Shown: positions 53,106-61,851 of the stretch, one piece after another
Numbering within the stretch: the stretch's first letter is position 1
Layout of the letters: each line of letters begins with the position of its first letter
Source: Arthrobacter sp. M2012083
Lineage (GTDB): Bacteria; Actinomycetota; Actinomycetes; Actinomycetales; Micrococcaceae
NCBI RefSeq assembly: GCF_000281065.1
Contig: NZ_AKKK01000039.1
Location: 124,001-188,000 of the forward strand
Reading direction: 5' to 3'
Length of the DNA: 64,000 bases
Translations under genes and position numbers: made by a program
The notes under the pieces: model-generated
Told to the model about the DNA's origin: nothing
The model's database searches: none
The model's input: only the letters and a program-made list of their open reading frames with translations

Positions 53106-53245
53106 CGGTACGCCCTGGCTGGATCCTCTGAGAACTTACGACGGCGGCCCTCGCCTTGCCTGCCCGCGCTTTCCTCCGCAGCCTCCTGACCTCTTTGGAA
53201 GTCAATCAATGACAAAGGGGGGGGACGACCCCACGCCTCGTGCCG

Positions 53246-53332
53246 CCACCACCCACATTGAATCCTGGATGACTCCGACACGCCCGCCAAGGGGTGTGTC
53301 ACGGCCCTGTTGGACGCCAAAGTAGGTGGTGG
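53246..53332. repeat. Intergenic inverted repeat (family 2, copy 3)
   Basis: CCACCACCCACATTG (53246-53260) pairs with CAAAGTAGGTGGTGG (53318-53332), 13 of 15 positions. The middle again holds CCGACACGCC and GGTGTGTCAC. Same orientation as copy 2, so the two look like a tandem duplication or repeated insertion. Confidence 0.75.
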
Positions 53333-53357
53333 CAACACACTCGGCCAGCGACGGGAT

Positions 53358-53840
53358 CTATTTCTTGGCTGCGCGTACCGGGTGCTCGCTCAAAATGGAC
53401 AGGCGATTGAAGGCGTTGATCCCTATTGCCGCCATGCAGAGGACGCTGATCTGCTCGTCACTGTAGTGCTGGCGTGCCTGTTCAAAAAGCTCGGGGCTGG
53501 GCCTCGACGAGCTCATACGGGTGATCTGCTCAGCCATCTCCATCGCTACCACCTCAGGGGGTTCAAACAGCTGAACTTCCTTGTAAACGGCAACGAGGGA
53601 CAGCCTCTGTTCCGTCTCGCCGTATTTGAGGGCGCGCCGGTGATGAAGGTCCAGGCAAAAAGCGCAGCCGTTGATCTGCGAGCACAAGTAGTTGATGAGC
53701 TCAAGGGTACGGCGCGGGATGCCAAGCCGGTCAGCTTCGTCCACGAGTTGCTGGGAATAGTGGCTCAGTGTCGCGTAAAGATCCGGCTGCTGCTTGTCCA
53801 GATAGCCGGCCAGACGTGGTTTTGTTTCCTGTTCAGGCAT
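53358..53840 (-). CDS. Carboxymuconolactone decarboxylase / AhpD-like protein
   Basis: The 160-residue protein has the AhpD-type redox core NGCAFCLDLHHRRALKYGET with Cys-x2-Cys and the following His, and LINYLCSQ before it. It is a second CMD protein in this window, different from the ECF41-linked one at 15186. No sigma factor gene adjoins it. Likely a thiol peroxidase or related oxidoreductase. Confidence 0.87.
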   Translation of the reverse strand: MPEQETKPRLAGYLDKQQPDLYATLSHYSQQLVDEADRLGIPRRTLELINYLCSQINGCAFCLDLHHRRALKYGETEQRLSLVAVYKEVQLFEPPEVVAMEMAEQITRMSSSRPSPELFEQARQHYSDEQISVLCMAAIGINAFNRLSILSEHPVRAAKK

Positions 53841-53940
53841 GGTTGGAGCCTAACGCAACGGGGTTCCTGTCCCCGCTTCAGCTCCTGAATGCGGAGGCGA
53901 GGGAGCCCCTACCCCAAACCCGGGGGATATGAGAGAAGGC

Positions 53941-55002
53941 CTACTCGCGGGCGGTGGGGGTGTCGGCGGCGAGGCGGATGCCGTGCTCCGCCAGCCACAC
54001 CGGATTGAAGGCCTTGCTCAGGTAGTTCGTGCCGGCGTCGGGCGCTATGGCCACCACCACCGAACCGCGGGGTGCAGCCCGGGCCACCCGCAAGGCCGCC
54101 GCAACAGCCAGCCCGGACGACGGACCCAATGCGAGTCCTTCTTCATCCAGAAGCCTGTGGACGGTGGTGTAGACCTCGTCGTTGGGAATGCGCAGGAAAC
54201 GGTCCACGATGGCGCGGTCGAAAGCCTTGGGCCATTCAGCTTCAGGCCAGGAGTTGCCCACGCCGTCAACCAGGATCTCGCCGGGATGTCCACCGCTGTA
54301 GGCAGAGCCATAGGGATCGGCGCCAACAACTTCCACATGACCACCCGTCCGCGAGGAAGCCGCCTGTTCCTTCAAGAACCGGCCGTTCCCGCTAATGGTC
54401 CCACCTGTGCCGATGCCCGCTACGAAGTGGGTAACCAGGCCACCCGTCTGCTCCCAGATCTCCGGCCCCGTGGTTTCATAGTGCGCGGCGGGATTGGCAG
54501 GGTTGTCGAACTGCATGGGCCGCCACGCGCCGGGCGTCTCGGCGGTAATCCGCGCTGCCACGGCACGGGCGTTCTCCGGCGATTCGGACGGCGCGTTCCA
54601 GTCCGTGAGGATCACTCGGGCACCGTAGTTGTGCAGCGCAGCAAGCTTCTCCTCGGAGATCGTGTCGCCCGTAACCACCACCACCGGGTGTCCGGTCAGG
54701 TGTCCAATGAGGGCGAGCCCGATCCCGGTGTTGCCCGACGTACTTTCCACAATCGTGGCGCCGGGTTTCAGCTCGCCAGACTTTTCCGCCGCCCGAACCA
54801 TACTTAGCGCGGTGCGGTCCTTGATGGAACCACCCGGGTTTTCGGACTCGAGTTTGACGTGGATTGTGCTGCCCAGGCCGTGACTCAGCGCTTCCAACTT
54901 CACCAGCGGCGTGTTGCCCACTTTGTCCAGGACTGAAGCATCGAGCCCGTCCGGGATCGGGACAGCCGCGTGCACACCATGTTTGCGGATCGCGGTACTC
55001 AC
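53941..55002 (-). CDS. Cysteine synthase / cystathionine beta-synthase-like PLP enzyme
   Basis: The 353-residue fold-type-II PLP enzyme has the cofactor Lys in ENPGGSIKDRTALSMVRAAE, the substrate loop STSGNTGIGLALIG, and the phosphate-binding GIGTGGTISGNGRFLKEQ. There is no C-terminal CBS domain. It would exchange a beta-substituent of a serine or cysteine derivative with a thiol or sulfide. Its GTG start overlaps the end of the lyase-like gene, within one three-gene operon, so it may act on that pathway's product rather than in housekeeping cysteine synthesis. Confidence 0.88.
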   Translation of the reverse strand: MSTAIRKHGVHAAVPIPDGLDASVLDKVGNTPLVKLEALSHGLGSTIHVKLESENPGGSIKDRTALSMVRAAEKSGELKPGATIVESTSGNTGIGLALIGHLTGHPVVVVTGDTISEEKLAALHNYGARVILTDWNAPSESPENARAVAARITAETPGAWRPMQFDNPANPAAHYETTGPEIWEQTGGLVTHFVAGIGTGGTISGNGRFLKEQAASSRTGGHVEVVGADPYGSAYSGGHPGEILVDGVGNSWPEAEWPKAFDRAIVDRFLRIPNDEVYTTVHRLLDEEGLALGPSSGLAVAAALRVARAAPRGSVVVAIAPDAGTNYLSKAFNPVWLAEHGIRLAADTPTARE

Positions 55003-56564
55003 CACGTTTCCTCCCCTGCCTCCGAAAGTTCCCGGTCGACGGCATCCCGCAATTCCACCCGCGCCCGCTCAACCAAGTCAGGAGCCGCTGGCCGGTCGGC
55101 AAGCACATCGGCCAGTCTTCCCACGACCACGCCTGTCCCCTTTCCGAGCGGCTGTGCGGCTCCCGCTTCAAGCAATAAGTACGACGCCGTCAGCGCCTCG
55201 ATCACCATGAGTTTTTCGGCAGCCTCCAACGACCTTTGGAGCTGCTGCAGGGCGAGCGGGGCAAGCGTCGAATGGTCCTCTACGTCCGCAGAAAGTGTCG
55301 GCGCCCCGAGCGTCGCCGGTGCGGCCAGGAACTTGAGTTCGGCCAACAGGCCAGCGGCCGAGTACCAGAGCAGCCCGGGAAGTTCTTCTTGGGCCAGACC
55401 CTCCCCGGAGGATGCTGCCTGCAGGTGGCGGGCCCGGATAGCCCGTTGCGGAGGGTACAACTTGGCGATGCGACGTTCACTGGAAATCCCGACGTGAGCC
55501 AAGGCCAGGCGCAGGCCCTCAAAGGCGAGAGCCAGCTGCATCGGTTGGAAGTTCCCGCCGGACACCACCTGCCCGGAGTCGATATCGACCAAGGGATTAT
55601 CGCCGCGGCCGTTCAACTCAACTTCCAACGCAGTACCGAGTTGCGTCACCAGGGATCGGAAAGCCCCGTGCGTCTGAGGCGCGGCCCGGAACGATAACGC
55701 ATCCTGCACCGATACTTCGGGACGAACATCCTCCAACCACCCACCGCTCAGAAGACGGCGGACCACGGCAGCCGACTCCCGCTGCCCGTCCACCGCCTTG
55801 GCCGCCTGGATTGCCGGCGAAAACGGGCTGAGGTTCCCGCCGCCGTCGTACCTTGCGATCGTCTCCAGGGAGAGGGAAAGTGCGACGTCGGCCAATTCGG
55901 CCAGGTGCTGCAACCGCACCAAGGCGAGGGTTCCTACGCCCACCGAGTACGCATTGGCACTGACCAGGGCCAGGGCCTCGCCCGGCGCGAGAACAAGTGG
56001 CTGGAGGCCGGCGTCGGCGAGCGCCTTGGCGCCTGGGATCAGCGTACCGTCTGCGTCGAATGCTTGGCCCTCACCCAAGGCGACCGCCGCGACGGCGGCA
56101 AGTTGGGTCAGGTCCGACGATCCCACTGAGCCTTCCCGGGGAATGGCGGGGAAGATTCCCCGATTGAGCATTTCGGCGTAGAAGACTGCTGTTTCGGGTC
56201 GCACGCCGGAACCACCGCGGCTGAAACCGATAAGCCTGGCAAGGATTACGGCCCGGGCAGCAGCACGGTCCAGATACGCGCCCACACCACTGTTGTGATA
56301 TCTGACCACCTGTACCTGGTAAGCCAGGAGCGACTTCTCCTCCACAGCCGTATCCCGGCCTGATCCAAGCAGGGTGTTGAGCCCGTACACTCGCTTCCCG
56401 GAGGCCGCGGTGAGCTCAACCAGTTCCCTCGACTTACGCATTGAAGACAACGCTTCTTGGTTGAGTTCCACATGAATCGAGCGATTTTCAGCGGCCAGCG
56501 CCACAGCGGTCGCCCGCACCGGAGCCGCACCGATCAGGAAGGTTCCAGATTCAGCCGACACCAT
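54999..56564 (-). CDS. Aromatic amino-acid ammonia-lyase family protein lacking the MIO triad
   Basis: The 521-residue protein has the overall HAL/PAL fold pattern: the Tyr loop VYGLNTLLGSGRD, EVELNGRGDNPLVDID, GGNFQPMQLALAFEGLRLA and ISSERRIAKLYPP. The cofactor region is altered: HAL has GSVGASGDL, where Ala-Ser-Gly cyclises to MIO; here residues 145-152 read GSVGSSDL, one residue shorter with no Ala-Ser-Gly. The QDxYSxR catalytic Tyr is Leu (VQDALSFR). It probably does not perform standard ammonia elimination. Ergothionase-like or other elimination chemistry is possible. It sits between a flavin monooxygenase and a cysteine-synthase homologue with overlapping ends. Confidence 0.82.
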   Translation of the reverse strand: MVSAESGTFLIGAAPVRATAVALAAENRSIHVELNQEALSSMRKSRELVELTAASGKRVYGLNTLLGSGRDTAVEEKSLLAYQVQVVRYHNSGVGAYLDRAAARAVILARLIGFSRGGSGVRPETAVFYAEMLNRGIFPAIPREGSVGSSDLTQLAAVAAVALGEGQAFDADGTLIPGAKALADAGLQPLVLAPGEALALVSANAYSVGVGTLALVRLQHLAELADVALSLSLETIARYDGGGNLSPFSPAIQAAKAVDGQRESAAVVRRLLSGGWLEDVRPEVSVQDALSFRAAPQTHGAFRSLVTQLGTALEVELNGRGDNPLVDIDSGQVVSGGNFQPMQLALAFEGLRLALAHVGISSERRIAKLYPPQRAIRARHLQAASSGEGLAQEELPGLLWYSAAGLLAELKFLAAPATLGAPTLSADVEDHSTLAPLALQQLQRSLEAAEKLMVIEALTASYLLLEAGAAQPLGKGTGVVVGRLADVLADRPAAPDLVERARVELRDAVDRELSEAGEETW

Positions 56565-57892
56565 CAGAAGTCCAGGAGATTCTGCCGGAAACCACCATTG
56601 CCGTAGCTCTTCCTCAACAGACCACGGCGCCGCAGTTCAGGGGTGAGTTTGTCCAGCACACCGTGTACGGTCACCGGGTCCACGAAGCCCGAGAAAAGGA
56701 AACCGTCGCCGCCCACTTCAGACCCAGTCGACTCCAGATAATCGGCGATTTCGCCAACCGTACCAATGATCGAATCGCCCGCTCCTCCGCTGCGCGCCTG
56801 CAGGATCTGCCTCAGTGTGGAACCAGGAGGGGCCGCCTTGGCGAAATGTTCCAGCGTCCCTTGGTTGCTGTTGGTGCTCAACTCGGGCAGCGGGGCGTCA
56901 AGGTCGAACTGTTTGAAGTCGATCACTGAAAGGTAGGAGATGGAGTTGAGTTGGCTGTCGATGTCGCGTTGGGTGAGTTCCCGCCGCTGCGCCCGCAACT
57001 CCTGTGCCTCGGCCGTGGAACCAACAACGGTGGGCTTCAGGACGAAAAGAACCTTGACGTCGTCGGGGTCGCGGCCGGCTTTCGCAGCTTCAGCGCGGAT
57101 CGAATCCCGGTAGGACTTCATCCCGTCAACGCCCCGGGCCAAGGCGATGGCGACGTCGGCATGCCCGCCCGCGAACGCCTTGCCCCTGGGTGAAGCTCCG
57201 GCCTGCACCAGAACGGGTTCTTCCGGTAGAGGAGCAGTGTTCAGCGGACCCCTGACCTTGAAGAAGTCGCCCTCATGGTTGATCGGGTGCACTTTACTGT
57301 GGTCCGCGAACACCCCCGCCTCAACGTCCTCAAGCACAGCGCCAGGTTCCCAACTCCGCCAGAGCCGCCTGACGACGTCGACGAATTCCTCCGCTTTCTC
57401 GTACCGGAGGTCGTGTTCGATCTGCTGGTCCAACCCATAGTTCTGCGCGGCGAGGTCGCTCCCTGAGGTCACCACGTTCCAACCGAGCTGCCCTTTCGAG
57501 AAGTGTTGCAATGTTGCCAGGAGCCGGGCGGCAGTGAAGGGCGGGTAAAAGGAAGCACTGACCGTCGGGACGATTCCAAGGTGCTCCGTGGCGGAGACAA
57601 GGTACGGGACCAGCGCCAGCGGATCGTGCTTCGGAGCGAAAGACGCGTGGGCCAGGGAGACCTCAGCCGTGCCGCCGTAGGTGTCCGGGACGGTGAGTGA
57701 ATCCTCAATGATGAACAGGTCCAACCCGGATTGCTCAAAGGCCCGGACAGCATCCTGGTACAGGGCGGGTTTCTTCCAGTCGTAACCCAGGCTGTAGCCG
57801 GGAGTTCCCCAGCCCTGGACGCCAAAACCGTGGCCCACGAACCATCCAAAGTGCAGCATGGGCTTGAGTGTAGAACTGCTCTGTCCGTTCAC
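56564..57892 (-). CDS. LLM-class flavin-dependent monooxygenase (NtaA/SnaA/DszA family)
   Basis: The 442-residue protein is a luciferase-like TIM barrel: MLHFGWFVGHGFGVQGWGTP, LDLFIIEDSLTV, VPTVSASFYPPFTAARLLAT, KGQLGWNVVTS and PVLVQAGASPRGKAFAGGHA. Members oxidise organosulfur or chelator compounds using FMNH2 and oxygen, often splitting C-S or C-N bonds. No flavin reductase gene is nearby. It is first in the operon with the MIO-less lyase (TGATG overlap) and the cysteine-synthase homologue. Confidence 0.9.
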   Translation of the reverse strand: MNGQSSSTLKPMLHFGWFVGHGFGVQGWGTPGYSLGYDWKKPALYQDAVRAFEQSGLDLFIIEDSLTVPDTYGGTAEVSLAHASFAPKHDPLALVPYLVSATEHLGIVPTVSASFYPPFTAARLLATLQHFSKGQLGWNVVTSGSDLAAQNYGLDQQIEHDLRYEKAEEFVDVVRRLWRSWEPGAVLEDVEAGVFADHSKVHPINHEGDFFKVRGPLNTAPLPEEPVLVQAGASPRGKAFAGGHADVAIALARGVDGMKSYRDSIRAEAAKAGRDPDDVKVLFVLKPTVVGSTAEAQELRAQRRELTQRDIDSQLNSISYLSVIDFKQFDLDAPLPELSTNSNQGTLEHFAKAAPPGSTLRQILQARSGGAGDSIIGTVGEIADYLESTGSEVGGDGFLFSGFVDPVTVHGVLDKLTPELRRRGLLRKSYGNGGFRQNLLDF

Positions 57893-58046
57893 CGCGACCT
57901 GATTTCATGCGAAGTTACAGGGGGTCGTACTGCGTCAATTATGCTCCCGGGGCGTCACATTTGGGCGGGACTGATGACGGTCAGGATTTTCCACATACGG
58001 TCGTCGCATTGTTTCGAAAACAGCATGGGTCGGGAATGATCGCTGT

Positions 58047-59750
58047 ATGAGTTCACCCACCCGTTCTTCCGCCAAGTCTTCCGCCAAGGACCGGCTTTCG
58101 GGCGTGTGGGCGCTCAAGGGCTACAAACGCGAATGGCTCCGGCACGACCTCGTGGCGGGTGCTGCCCTCTTCGCCCTGCTGGTACCCGCCGGCATGGCCT
58201 ATGCGCAGGCGGCTGGCCTTCCACCCGTCACCGGGCTCTACGCCACCGTGGTCCCGTTGCTGGTTTACGCGGTGGTAGGGCCTTCCCGCATCCTGGTCCT
58301 CGGCCCCGACTCTTCCCTCGCCCCCATGATCGCCGCGGCAATCGTGCCGCTGGCGGCGGGTAGCAGCGAAAAATCGGTAGCGCTCGCCGGACTATTGGCC
58401 GTGTTAATGGGGGCGATCATGCTGGCCGGGGCTGCCCTGAAGCTCGGGACCATCACCGGACTGCTCTCCAAGCCCATCCGGCTCGGGTATCTGAACGGGA
58501 TCGCGTTGCTGGTGGCCCTTTCGCAGCTGCCGGCGTTCCTGGGGATAGAGGCCGACGGCGACATTTGGCAAAAGCTCGCGAAGGTCACCACCGGGGTGCT
58601 CACCGGAGGCGTAAACCTTCCGGCGCTGCTGCTGGGTCTGGGTTCCCTCGCCCTTATTTGGATCCCCAAACTGCTGAAGTGGAAGGTACCCGGCGTCCTG
58701 TTGGCGGTGGTCGGCTCTTGTCTTGCGACGGCGTTCTTGGGGCTGAACGACGACGTCAAGGTCACAGGGGTCCTGCCCCAAGGCCTGCCGATGCCCGCGC
58801 TCGGCGGCATTGGCTGGGCCGACGCAGTGGCCCTGCTTCCCGCGGCCGCGGGTATTGCCCTCATGGCCTTCGCGGACACCGGAGTCCTGTCCCAAACGCT
58901 GGCTGCCAAAGAAGGGAAGAAGGTTTCCGGCAACAGGGAAATGGCAGCCCTCGGAGCGGCCAATGCTGCCACGGGCCTGCTGGGCGGATTCCCCATCTCC
59001 GGCAGTACATCGAGGACCCCCGTCGCCGTGGATGCTGGCGCCAAGTCCCAAATGACGGGTGTGGTGGGTTCGGTGTTGGTGCTGGCGTTCATGCTGCTGG
59101 CTCCCGGTGTGACCGAATTCCTACCCTCCGCAACCTTGGCCGCCGTCGTGATTGCTGCCGCAATCGCGCTGGCGGACCCTGCGGGCGTCAGGCGGCTCCT
59201 CAGCCTGAGCCGGAGCGAATCCGTGGTGATGCTGGCGGCGTTCCTGGGCGTCCTCACGGTGGGTGTCCTCCAAGGAATCGTGGTGGCAATCGCCCTGGCG
59301 CTCCTGGACTTCGTTCGCCGGGCTTGGGACCCCTACCGCACTGAACTCGGCTCGCAGGAAGGACGGCCCGGCTACCACGATCTCTCGCGCCACCCGGAAG
59401 GCGAACGCATCCCGGGACTCCTCATTCTTCGCTTCGATGCACCACTGTTCTTCGGCAACGGACAGGTTCTCGCGAGCTTTGTCCGCGAGCAACTGGACGA
59501 AACTTCGGACGATATCTCCCACGTAATCCTGGCGGCAGAACCCATCACAGGCATCGACACCACCGCCTTGGATGACCTCGTCACACTGGATGAATGGTTG
59601 GCCCGTCACGGTGTGGATCTGGTGTTCGCCGAGCTCAAGGGCCCGGTGAAGGACAAACTGCTCCGGCTAGGAACGGCAGCCCGTTTCACGCCGGACCACT
59701 TCTTTTCCACGGTGAGTGCCGCCGTCCGCGAGCTCAAGGACGAAGAGTGA
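58047..59750 (+). CDS. SulP family inorganic anion transporter with STAS domain
   Basis: The 567-residue transporter has the SulP N-terminus (WLRHDLVAGAALFALLVPAG, MAYAQAAGLPPVTGLYATVV), 10-14 helices, a GSTSRTPVAVDAGAKSQMTG-like segment and a C-terminal cytoplasmic STAS domain (about 445-560: ILRFDAPLFFGNGQVLASFV, TGIDTTALDDL). Members carry sulfate, bicarbonate or similar anions. Its position between a putative organosulfur operon and a SAM-controlled methionine operon supports sulfate. Confidence 0.9.
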   Translation: MSSPTRSSAKSSAKDRLSGVWALKGYKREWLRHDLVAGAALFALLVPAGMAYAQAAGLPPVTGLYATVVPLLVYAVVGPSRILVLGPDSSLAPMIAAAIVPLAAGSSEKSVALAGLLAVLMGAIMLAGAALKLGTITGLLSKPIRLGYLNGIALLVALSQLPAFLGIEADGDIWQKLAKVTTGVLTGGVNLPALLLGLGSLALIWIPKLLKWKVPGVLLAVVGSCLATAFLGLNDDVKVTGVLPQGLPMPALGGIGWADAVALLPAAAGIALMAFADTGVLSQTLAAKEGKKVSGNREMAALGAANAATGLLGGFPISGSTSRTPVAVDAGAKSQMTGVVGSVLVLAFMLLAPGVTEFLPSATLAAVVIAAAIALADPAGVRRLLSLSRSESVVMLAAFLGVLTVGVLQGIVVAIALALLDFVRRAWDPYRTELGSQEGRPGYHDLSRHPEGERIPGLLILRFDAPLFFGNGQVLASFVREQLDETSDDISHVILAAEPITGIDTTALDDLVTLDEWLARHGVDLVFAELKGPVKDKLLRLGTAARFTPDHFFSTVSAAVRELKDEE

Positions 59751-59832
59751 AGCGGCCGCCGATTACGCAACATGACGACGGCCCAGCCGCCCGCAAGTGC
59801 GGCCGGATGCCCGTGGATGTTACGTTTTTCTT

Positions 59833-59925
59833 GAGTAATGAGCACCAGCGCAAAGCCCTGACTTGCTGGTCGGCAACCCTCTCTCCGGCGGGGTGCCTCA
59901 GGTGACTACTCGGCGTATCGACAAC
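59833..59925 (+). ncRNA. SAM-IV-like S-adenosylmethionine riboswitch
   Basis: The leader folds as a SAM-I/SAM-IV clan aptamer. P1 is GAGTA (59833-59837) with TACTC (59907-59911). P2 is ACCAGC (59844-59849) with GCTGGT (59865-59870). The conserved GGCAACCC core is at about 59872-59879, then P3 (ACCC with GGGT). A pseudoknot pairs CCTGA (59857-59861) with TCAGG (59898-59902). It ends about 35 bases before the DUF1737 gene and would shut the metZ operon off when SAM is plentiful. Confidence 0.87.
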
Positions 59926-59958
59926 TCGTACTGCAAGCGTGACTGAGGAGCACCAGCT

Positions 59959-60225
59959 ATGCCTGAACCCACTGAAGAAAAACTCTCTTACCGCCTGGTG
60001 ACAGGGCCCGATACCCGCGACTTCTGCGAGCGCATCCACAATGCCCTTGCTGAAGGGTACGTCCTCCACGGCAGCCCGGCAGCTACGTTCAACGGCACGG
60101 ACGTCATCGTCGCCCAAGCCGTTGTCCTGCCGACCGCGATCGCCACGGCGGATGCCGCCGTCGCGAACGCCGTTGATCAGCTGGAGAACTACGACGACGA
60201 CGAAGCGTTCGAGGGCCACGCATGA
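59959..60225 (+). CDS. DUF1737 domain protein
   Basis: The 88-residue protein is almost wholly the DUF1737 domain: LSYRLVTGPDTRDFCERIHN, LAEGYVLHGSPAATFNG and VIVAQAVVLP. The function of this family is unknown. It is the first gene under the SAM riboswitch and overlaps the rhodanese gene (ATGA), so a role linked to methionine or sulfur supply is implied. GAGGAG precedes ATG 59959. Confidence 0.88.
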   Translation: MPEPTEEKLSYRLVTGPDTRDFCERIHNALAEGYVLHGSPAATFNGTDVIVAQAVVLPTAIATADAAVANAVDQLENYDDDEAFEGHA

Positions 60226-60632
60226 GCTACGCAGGTGACCTGACGCCGCACGACGCGTGGGCCAAACTTCAAGAAGGCGCCATCCTGGTTGACGTCCGGA
60301 CCGAGGGCGAATGGGCCCACATCGGCATCCCGGATACCAAAGCCACGGAGAACGACCCCCTGTTCATCCAATGGAACCTGGCCGGCGGCATTCCGAACTC
60401 CCGTTTTATTGAAGATCTTCAGCAGCAGGCGCCCGAGGACGACGGCGTTGAGCTGGTGTTCCTGTGCCGTTCAGGGCAACGCTCCATTTCTGCGGCCATC
60501 GCTGCAACCCAGGCCGGCTTTACTGCCTACAACGTCCTCGAGGGCTTCGAAGGCGAACCGGACCGCTACGGCGAGCGCACCGTCAACGGATGGAAGAACC
60601 GTGGCCTGCCAACGAATCTGGGGACCGAGTAA
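60222..60632 (+). CDS. Rhodanese-like sulfurtransferase
   Basis: The 136-residue single-domain protein has the active-site loop LCRSGQRSISAA with the nucleophilic Cys, and the flanking AILVDVRTEGEW start motif. It carries sulfane sulfur as a persulfide. Its place between DUF1737 and MetZ suggests sulfur delivery for homocysteine formation. Overlaps the preceding gene by 4 bases and abuts metZ. Confidence 0.92.
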   Translation: MSYAGDLTPHDAWAKLQEGAILVDVRTEGEWAHIGIPDTKATENDPLFIQWNLAGGIPNSRFIEDLQQQAPEDDGVELVFLCRSGQRSISAAIAATQAGFTAYNVLEGFEGEPDRYGERTVNGWKNRGLPTNLGTE

Positions 60633-61841
60633 GTGACTTTTAATCCCGATGCCACTGGCTGGAGCCCTGACACCCAGGCAGTACGCGGTGGCCTTGACCG
60701 TACCAATTTCCAGGAAACGTCCGAGCCCGTTTTCCTGAACTCCGGCTTCGTCTACGAGTCTGCCGCTGCGGCCGAGCGCGCCTTCACCGGCGAGGATGAA
60801 CGCTTTGTTTACTCCCGCTACGGCAACCCCTCCGTGGCCACATTCCAGGAGCGGCTGCGGCTGCTCGAAGGAACCGAGGCGTGCTTCGCGACGGCGTCAG
60901 GAATGTCCGCGGTGTTTACCGCCCTGGGTGCACTGCTGGCTGCCGGCGACCGCGTGGTTGCTGCCCGCTCGCTGTTCGGCTCCTGCTTCGTGATCCTCAA
61001 CGAGATCCTCCCCCGGTGGGGCGTGGAGACGGTCTTCGTTGACGGACCGGACCTGGAGCAGTGGCGCGAGGCCCTGTCCGAGCCCACCACCGCGGTGTTC
61101 TTCGAGTCACCGTCCAACCCCATGCAGGAGATCGTCGATATCGCTGCCGTCAGCGAACTGGCGCATGCGGCCGGGGCGACAGTGGTGGTCGACAATGTCT
61201 TTGCCACTCCCCTGCTGCAACGCTGCGGTGAGCTGGGAGCAGACGTGATCGTGTACTCCGGCACCAAGCACATCGATGGCCAGGGACGGGTCCTTGGCGG
61301 CGCGATCCTGGGCACCAAGGAATTCATCGATGGCCCGGTCAAACAGCTCATGCGGCACACCGGCCCGTCGCTTTCGGCGTTCAATGCCTGGGTGCTGACC
61401 AAGGGCTTGGAGACTATCGGGCTGCGCGTGAACCACAGCTCGGCTTCTGCTTTGAAGATAGCGGAGTGGCTCGAGCAGCAGCCTGCCATCAGCTGGGTCA
61501 AGTACCCGCTGTTGAAGTCCCACCCTCAGTACGAGCTTGCTGCGAAGCAGATGAAGGCCGGCGGTACTGTGCTGACTTTCGAGCTTTCGCCTTCGGCAGG
61601 GCGTTCAGCCAAAGAGGCCGCTTTTGCCTTGCTGGACGGCCTCCGCGTCATCGACATCTCCAATAACCTGGGCGATTCCAAGTCCCTCATCACGCACCCG
61701 GCAACTACCACCCACCGGGCGATGGGGCCTGAGGGCCGTGCGGCCATCGGGCTCTCCGATGGGGTGGTTCGCCTGTCTGTCGGCCTTGAAGACGTGGACG
61801 ACCTCATCCTGGATCTGGAGAAGGCACTCAAACAGGTCTAA
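60633..61841 (+). CDS. metZ: O-succinylhomoserine sulfhydrylase
   Basis: The 402-residue Cys/Met-metabolism PLP enzyme has the N-terminal QAVRGGLDRTNFQETSEPVF, the phosphate-binding YSRYGNPSVATFQERL, and the PLP Lys in IVYSGTKHIDGQGRVLGGAI. MetZ makes homocysteine from O-succinylhomoserine and sulfide. Placement under a SAM riboswitch with a rhodanese supports this over cystathionine gamma-lyase. The start is GTG 60633, right after the rhodanese stop. Confidence 0.92.
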   Translation: MTFNPDATGWSPDTQAVRGGLDRTNFQETSEPVFLNSGFVYESAAAAERAFTGEDERFVYSRYGNPSVATFQERLRLLEGTEACFATASGMSAVFTALGALLAAGDRVVAARSLFGSCFVILNEILPRWGVETVFVDGPDLEQWREALSEPTTAVFFESPSNPMQEIVDIAAVSELAHAAGATVVVDNVFATPLLQRCGELGADVIVYSGTKHIDGQGRVLGGAILGTKEFIDGPVKQLMRHTGPSLSAFNAWVLTKGLETIGLRVNHSSASALKIAEWLEQQPAISWVKYPLLKSHPQYELAAKQMKAGGTVLTFELSPSAGRSAKEAAFALLDGLRVIDISNNLGDSKSLITHPATTTHRAMGPEGRAAIGLSDGVVRLSVGLEDVDDLILDLEKALKQV

Positions 61842-61851
61842 CCTTGCTGCC

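Noticed and set aside
53041..53325. 94-codon plus-strand open frame in the spacer after the amino-acid permease
   Set aside because: It lies wholly within the two family-2 repeats and their spacer, and the product is low-complexity.
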